From G963665925 sp963665925 (GTDB lineage: Bacteria; Bacillota; Clostridia; Peptostreptococcales; Acidaminobacteraceae), in contig OY762511.1 of assembly GCA_963665925.1 (NCBI GenBank), forward strand, positions 186,001 to 250,000: a stretch of DNA of 64,000 nt, in the 5' to 3' direction. A program made the position numbers and the translations under genes. The notes below the pieces were generated by a model, which saw nothing but the letters and a program-made list of their open reading frames with translations, was not told the DNA's origin and searched no databases. Below, in pieces: positions 60,151 to 64,000 of this stretch (positions are counted from its first letter, which is position 1; the number at the start of each line of letters is the position of its first letter).

Positions 60151-61803
60151 TTATTCTACCATTTCAGCGAAACCGAAGAACCAAGTGTTACGAGAAGTCT
60201 TTTCCCAGTTAGCTACTGTTTCAGAAACCATGATTGGATCTGTGTAGTAGTAGATAGGCATGTAAGCAGAACCGTCCATTACCATATCCAGGGCTTGCTC
60301 TAGAGATGCAAAACGGTCAGCAGGTGCTTGAGTCTTAGCAGCTTCTAGAAGTGCATCGTAGTCAGCATTTTCCCAACGAGAGTAGTTCATTGGAGAACCT
60401 GTTACGAACATACCTAGGTAAGTCATAGGGTCAGAGTAGTCTCCGATCCAACCAGAACGTGCGATTTGGAATGCACCGTTCTTACGTGTATCTTGGAATA
60501 CTGCCCATTCTTGGTTTGTAAGTGTAACGTCGATGTTCAGGTTTTGTTTCCACATTTCCTGAATTGCTTCTGCGATTGCCTTGTGGCCTTCAGAAGTGTT
60601 GTACATGATTTCAAGCTCAGGGAAGCCTGCGCCATCTGGGTAACCAGCTTCAGCAAGAAGTGCCTTAGCTTCTTCAATACCAGAACCGTCTACTGGAATA
60701 CCGTAGTCGCCAGCTCTTGTAGAGAACATGTTGCCTTCTTCGTCTCTAGATGCTTGAGAAACCATGTTAGTTGCAGGAATCTGTCCGCCTTTAGCTACTG
60801 TTTCACAGATAGCAGTACGGTCGATTGCAAGTGTAAGTGCACGACGAACTTTCGCATCATCCATAGGCTCAACTTCTGTGTTCAGTGCGTAGTAGTAAAC
60901 ACCGTCCATAGGCATGATCATGAATGTTGGGTCTTCTGCAAGAAGTCTTGGGATTTCTGCAGTAGGCATATCATCGATTACTTGGATTTGACCTGACTCG
61001 TAGCCAGTAAGTGCAGTCGCTTGATCAACGATCATAAGACCTTCGATTTTTTCAAGCTTCACTTGGTCAGCTCTCCAGTAGTTCGGGTTCTTAACTAGAA
61101 TGATCTTGTCAGCATTTGCATAGCTTTCCAGCATGAAAGGACCGTTAACGATCGATTTAGCAGGATCAACTGCCCATGCACCGTCTGCGCCAGCTTCAAT
61201 AGCTTCTTGGCGTACTGGGAAGAATGTATAGAAAGCAGTCAGACCTAGGAAGTAAGGTGTTGGTGCTTTCAGTGTAACTTCGAATGTTCTTTCGTCAATT
61301 GCTTTGAAAGCATCAACGTTTGCTTCGTCGAAGATCCAAGAGTACTCAGAAGCAGTCTCAGGATCTAGAACACGATTCCAAGAGTATTCGAAATCATTTG
61401 CAGTGATTGCTTGGCCATCTGACCACTTGATACCTTCACGGATTGTGAAAGTGTAAACCAGTTGGTCATCGCTTACAGTATAGCTTTCAGCAACTGCAGG
61501 CTCGATTTTGCCATTAACTTCACGCATTAGACCTTCAAACATGTTGTTGATAACGTTACCGCCATCAGTAGCAGCGTTTAGGCCTGGGTCAATAGTTTTT
61601 GGCTCTGAGCCAACGTTCCAGTAAAGTACTTGCTCTACAGCTGCAGGTGCTTCTTCAGCTGGAGCCTCTGTTGTTTCTTCTGCTGGTGCCTCTGTTGCTT
61701 CTTCAGTTGTCGGTGCTGGTTCTTCCTTTGGTGAAGAACAGCCTGCTAGTGAACCGATTACCATCATTAGCACGAGTAGCAGAGATAAACTCTTCTTAAA
61801 CAA
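60151..61803 (-). CDS. Peptide ABC transporter substrate-binding lipoprotein (OppA type), paralogue 1
   Basis: 550 residues. The signal KKSLSLLLVLMMVIGSLAGC has the lipobox LAGC. A Glu/Ala/Pro/Thr-rich linker follows, then the SBP_bac_5 fold from EQVLYWNVGSEPKTIDPG to the C-terminus. It should bind oligopeptides for an Opp/Dpp importer, whose permease genes are not in the window. The start is TTG at 61803, by comparison with paralogue 2 and the GGAGGGG 8 nt upstream; the longer ATG frame to 61890 is not supported. The last 244 bp are identical to paralogue 2. Confidence 0.94.
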   Translation of the reverse strand: MFKKSLSLLLVLMMVIGSLAGCSSPKEEPAPTTEEATEAPAEETTEAPAEEAPAAVEQVLYWNVGSEPKTIDPGLNAATDGGNVINNMFEGLMREVNGKIEPAVAESYTVSDDQLVYTFTIREGIKWSDGQAITANDFEYSWNRVLDPETASEYSWIFDEANVDAFKAIDERTFEVTLKAPTPYFLGLTAFYTFFPVRQEAIEAGADGAWAVDPAKSIVNGPFMLESYANADKIILVKNPNYWRADQVKLEKIEGLMIVDQATALTGYESGQIQVIDDMPTAEIPRLLAEDPTFMIMPMDGVYYYALNTEVEPMDDAKVRRALTLAIDRTAICETVAKGGQIPATNMVSQASRDEEGNMFSTRAGDYGIPVDGSGIEEAKALLAEAGYPDGAGFPELEIMYNTSEGHKAIAEAIQEMWKQNLNIDVTLTNQEWAVFQDTRKNGAFQIARSGWIGDYSDPMTYLGMFVTGSPMNYSRWENADYDALLEAAKTQAPADRFASLEQALDMVMDGSAYMPIYYYTDPIMVSETVANWEKTSRNTWFFGFAEMVE

Positions 61804-61963
61804 TTCAATCCCCTCCATTGTCTTTAAACTTTTGTCCATAGGACATAAAAATATATATACATGCATAAGGCGATGCGGGTCCCAATACATGGATATATCA
61901 TTTATTAACTATTTTTAATAATATATGTATAAATAGAAATAAATATTAGCGAATCTTAATCGT

Positions 61964-61992
61964 ATTATAATATATTCTGCAAGGAAAATCAA
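61964..61992 (-). promoter_or_regulatory. Promoter of oppA-type paralogue 1
   Basis: TTGATT at 61987-61992 and TATAAT at 61964-61969 with a 17-bp spacer. The transcript leader to the TTG start would be about 155 nt. Confidence 0.75.
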
Positions 61993-62007
61993 TTTTCCTT
62001 GCAGAAT
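61974..62007. promoter_or_regulatory. 34-bp palindrome overlapping the oppA promoter
   Basis: Arms ATTCTGCAAGGAAAAT and ATTTTCCTTGCAGAAT are perfect over 16 bp with a 2-nt centre. It covers the -35 box and part of the spacer, so it looks like an operator. Confidence 0.65.
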
Positions 62008-62281
62008 TTTAGGAATATTAAAAAATGTTAATATTTAAAGGGTTTCAGCGTGAAATTATTACTGAAAATTCATTGGAAAAACGTTTGCCAACCACCTCAA
62101 ACTGACGAATTTTGGGCGCTTGACAAATCCATTTTGAACGTTCAAATTTTTACCGAAATCATCACGCCTTTTACCTTATACCCACCCATTTCAAAATCAA
62201 CACAAAATTACACTTTTTATGCCTGAAAAATCATTCGATAATATCGAACCGCCAGTCGCGCGCAAATCAAACTACGAAAAA
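62008..62281. other. AT-rich intergenic stretch, nothing recognised
   Basis: The stretch between the oppA promoter region and the terminator of the second paralogue shows no gene, repeat or clear motif. Confidence 0.5.
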
Positions 62282-62308
62282 AAGGGTACTGCTTAACGCA
62301 GTACCCTT
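62282..62308 (-). terminator. Terminator of the second oppA-type gene
   Basis: AAGGGTACTGC and GCAGTACCCTT form a perfect 11-bp stem with a 5-nt loop, followed by TTTTT on the minus strand. Confidence 0.9.
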
Positions 62309-62342
62309 CTCTAATTCTTGTTGAGTATTTTACGTAACTCGA

Positions 62343-63986
62343 TTAGTCTACCATTTCAGCGAAACCGAAGAACCAAGTGTTACGAGAAGTCTTTTCCCAG
62401 TTAGCTACTGTTTCAGAAACCATGATTGGATCTGTGTAGTAGTAGATAGGCATGTAAGCAGAACCGTCCATTACCATATCCAGGGCTTGCTCTAGAGATG
62501 CAAAACGGTCAGCAGGTGCTTGAGTCTTAGCAGCTTCTAGAAGTGCATCGTAGTCAGCATTTTCCCAACGAGAGTAGTTCATTGGAGAACCCGATACAAA
62601 CATACCTAGGTAAGTCATAGGGTCAGAGTAATCTCCAATCCAGCCAGAACGTGCGATTTGGAATGCACCGTTCTTACGCGTATCCTGGAATACAGCCCAC
62701 TCTTGGTTTGTAAGTGTTACATTGATGTTCAGGTTTTGCTTCCACATTTCCTGAATAGCTTCTGCGATTGCCTTGTGGCTTTCAGAAGTGTTGTACATGA
62801 TTTCCAGTTCAGGGAAACCAGCACCATCTGGGTAACCTGCTTCAGCAAGTAGAGCCTTAGCTTCTTCAACACCAGAACCGTCTACAGGGATACCGTAGTC
62901 ACCAGCTCTGTCAGAGAACACATTGCCCTCGTCGTCTCTAGACGCTTGAGAAACCATGTTTGTTGCAGGAATCTGTCCACTCTTAGTTACTGTTTCAACG
63001 ATTGCAGTACGGTCGATTGCTAGAATCAGTGCACGACGAACTTTTTCGTTGTCCATAGGCGCAACAGTTGTGTTAAGTGCATAGTAGTATACACCATCTT
63101 GAGGCATGATCATGAAAGTTGGATCCTCAGCTAGAAGTCTTGGGATCTCAGCACTTGGCATATCATCAATAACTTGGATTTGACCAGCTTCGTAGCCTGT
63201 TAGAGCTGTCGCTTGGTCAACGATCATAAGACCTTCGATTCTTTCAAGCTTAACTTGGTCAGCTCTCCAGTAGTTCGGGTTCTTAACAAGAATCATCTTG
63301 TCGCCATTACGGTAACTTTCAAGCATGAAAGGACCGTTTACGATAGATTTAGCAGGATCAACAGCCCACGCGCCGTCTGCACCAGCTTCAACAGCGTCTT
63401 GACGTACTGGGAAGAACGTATAGAAAGCAGTCAGACCTAGGAAGTAAGGTGTTGGTGCTTTCAGCGTAACTTCGAAAGTTTTTTCGTCAATCGCTTTGAA
63501 TGAATCTACGTTTGCCTCGTCAAAGATCCAAGAGTACTCAGATGCTGTCTCTGGGTCAAGAACGCGGTTCCAAGAGTATTCAAAATCATTTGCAGTGATT
63601 GCTTGGCCATCTGACCATTTTGTATCACGGATAGTGAAAGTGTAAACCAGTTGGTCATCACTTACAGTATAGCTCTCAGCGATACCCGGTTGAATTTGAC
63701 CGTCAACTTCACGCATTAGACCTTCGAACATGTTGTTGATAACGTTACCGCCATCATTAGCAGCGTTCAGGCCTGGGTCAAGTGTTTTAGGCTCAGAGCC
63801 TACGTTCCAGTAAAGTACTTGCTCAACAGCAGAAGCTGGTTCTTCAGCTGGAGATTCAGTGTTCTCTGCAGATGCCTCTGTAGAATCAGAAGCAGGTGCT
63901 GGTTCCTCAGCTGGTGAAGAACAGCCTGCCAGTGAGCCGATTACCATCATCAGCACGAGTAGCAGAGATAAACTTTTTTTAACCAA
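62343..63986 (-). CDS. Peptide ABC transporter substrate-binding lipoprotein (OppA type), paralogue 2
   Basis: 547 residues, about 90% identical by eye to paralogue 1. The lipobox is LAGCSS, with a Glu/Ala/Pro/Ser-rich linker and then the SBP_bac_5 fold. Differences concentrate in the linker and are otherwise conservative or synonymous. The start is TTG at 63986 with GGAGGGG upstream, at the right edge of the window. The pair arose by tandem duplication. Peptide specificity may differ slightly. Confidence 0.95.
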   Translation of the reverse strand: MVKKSLSLLLVLMMVIGSLAGCSSPAEEPAPASDSTEASAENTESPAEEPASAVEQVLYWNVGSEPKTLDPGLNAANDGGNVINNMFEGLMREVDGQIQPGIAESYTVSDDQLVYTFTIRDTKWSDGQAITANDFEYSWNRVLDPETASEYSWIFDEANVDSFKAIDEKTFEVTLKAPTPYFLGLTAFYTFFPVRQDAVEAGADGAWAVDPAKSIVNGPFMLESYRNGDKMILVKNPNYWRADQVKLERIEGLMIVDQATALTGYEAGQIQVIDDMPSAEIPRLLAEDPTFMIMPQDGVYYYALNTTVAPMDNEKVRRALILAIDRTAIVETVTKSGQIPATNMVSQASRDDEGNVFSDRAGDYGIPVDGSGVEEAKALLAEAGYPDGAGFPELEIMYNTSESHKAIAEAIQEMWKQNLNINVTLTNQEWAVFQDTRKNGAFQIARSGWIGDYSDPMTYLGMFVSGSPMNYSRWENADYDALLEAAKTQAPADRFASLEQALDMVMDGSAYMPIYYYTDPIMVSETVANWEKTSRNTWFFGFAEMVD

Positions 63987-64000
63987 ATTAATCCCCTCCA

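Noticed and set aside
61804..61890. ATG start at 61890 for the first OppA paralogue
   Set aside because: The added residues are not hydrophobic signal sequence, have no counterpart in paralogue 2, and cover the GGAGGGG site used by the TTG start.

Overview
The window looks like chromosomal DNA of an anaerobic or aerotolerant member of the Clostridia (Firmicutes). The evidence is moderate-to-low GC, strong GGAGG ribosome binding sites, a glmS ribozyme, S-box and preQ1-I riboswitches, an agr quorum-sensing locus, a 2-hydroxyacyl-CoA-dehydratase-like protein with its activase, B12-dependent methionine synthase with a separate reactivation subunit, and CCA-encoded tRNA genes. A Fusibacter- or Acidaminobacter-like organism would fit, but the genus is a guess. 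Most genes are on the minus strand. No transposase, phage gene or CRISPR array was seen.

Layout. 0-3 kb: a membrane-anchored M3 oligoendopeptidase (cut by the window edge), a chemotaxis receptor and a DUF1294 protein. 3-6.7 kb: metH and its activation subunit behind a SAM-I riboswitch. 6.6-11.5 kb: two small membrane/lipoproteins, a GNAT acetyltransferase, and a SIR2 / PD-(D/E)XK nuclease / nucleotidyltransferase trio. 11.5-15.4 kb: a preQ1-riboswitch operon that puts an HgdB-like protein and its ATP-dependent activase in front of queD-queE-queC. 15.5-18.2 kb: a diguanylate cyclase, an iron-hydrogenase-regulator-like ACT protein and a polygalactosaminidase-like hydrolase. 18.7-22.7 kb: CstA transporter with LytS/LytTR control. 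22.8-28.8 kb: ACP-like protein without the attachment serine, PHP phosphatase, M20 amidohydrolase, GGDEF-hemerythrin protein, threonine-synthase-like enzyme with RidA and a divergent YheO-type regulator. 29-32.5 kb: GNAT/MarR pair with clear operators, a small orphan gene, isochorismatase-like hydrolase and Lrp regulator. 32.5-33.6 kb: a gene-free stretch with degenerate repeats. 33.6-43.7 kb: glmS with its ribozyme, glutaredoxin, AmrS-type radical SAM enzyme, ThpR, leucyl aminopeptidase, DJ-1, YyaL, a nucleosidase and an RsiV-like lipoprotein. 44-47 kb: agrA-agrC-agrB-agrD. 47-50 kb: two small membrane proteins and seven tRNA genes, interrupted by a tandem-repeat array. 50-56 kb: rph-rdgB-yfcE, a histidine kinase and an RsbU/STAS/RsbW-like partner-switching set. 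56-64 kb: an AMIN/Amidase_3 cell-wall amidase, a PurM/HypE-like protein and two near-identical OppA-type lipoproteins.

The most unusual signal is non-coding. Three copies of a roughly 130-bp element (element A; near 6.4, 49.1 and 56.4 kb) share the same flanks and the same apical loop, but each carries a different stem whose two arms are exactly 22 nt long and fully (two copies) or 21/22 (one copy) complementary. The leading hairpin of this element is duplicated at each locus around unrelated inserts: a 46-bp tandem unit, four 74-bp promoter-like units, or a second palindromic element (element B). Element B itself is found twice, both times sandwiched between direct copies of a hairpin. The second signal is the preQ1-controlled operon, which suggests an undescribed iron-sulfur redox step in queuosine metabolism.

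All domain calls come from reading motifs. No database search, folding programme or alignment was run.
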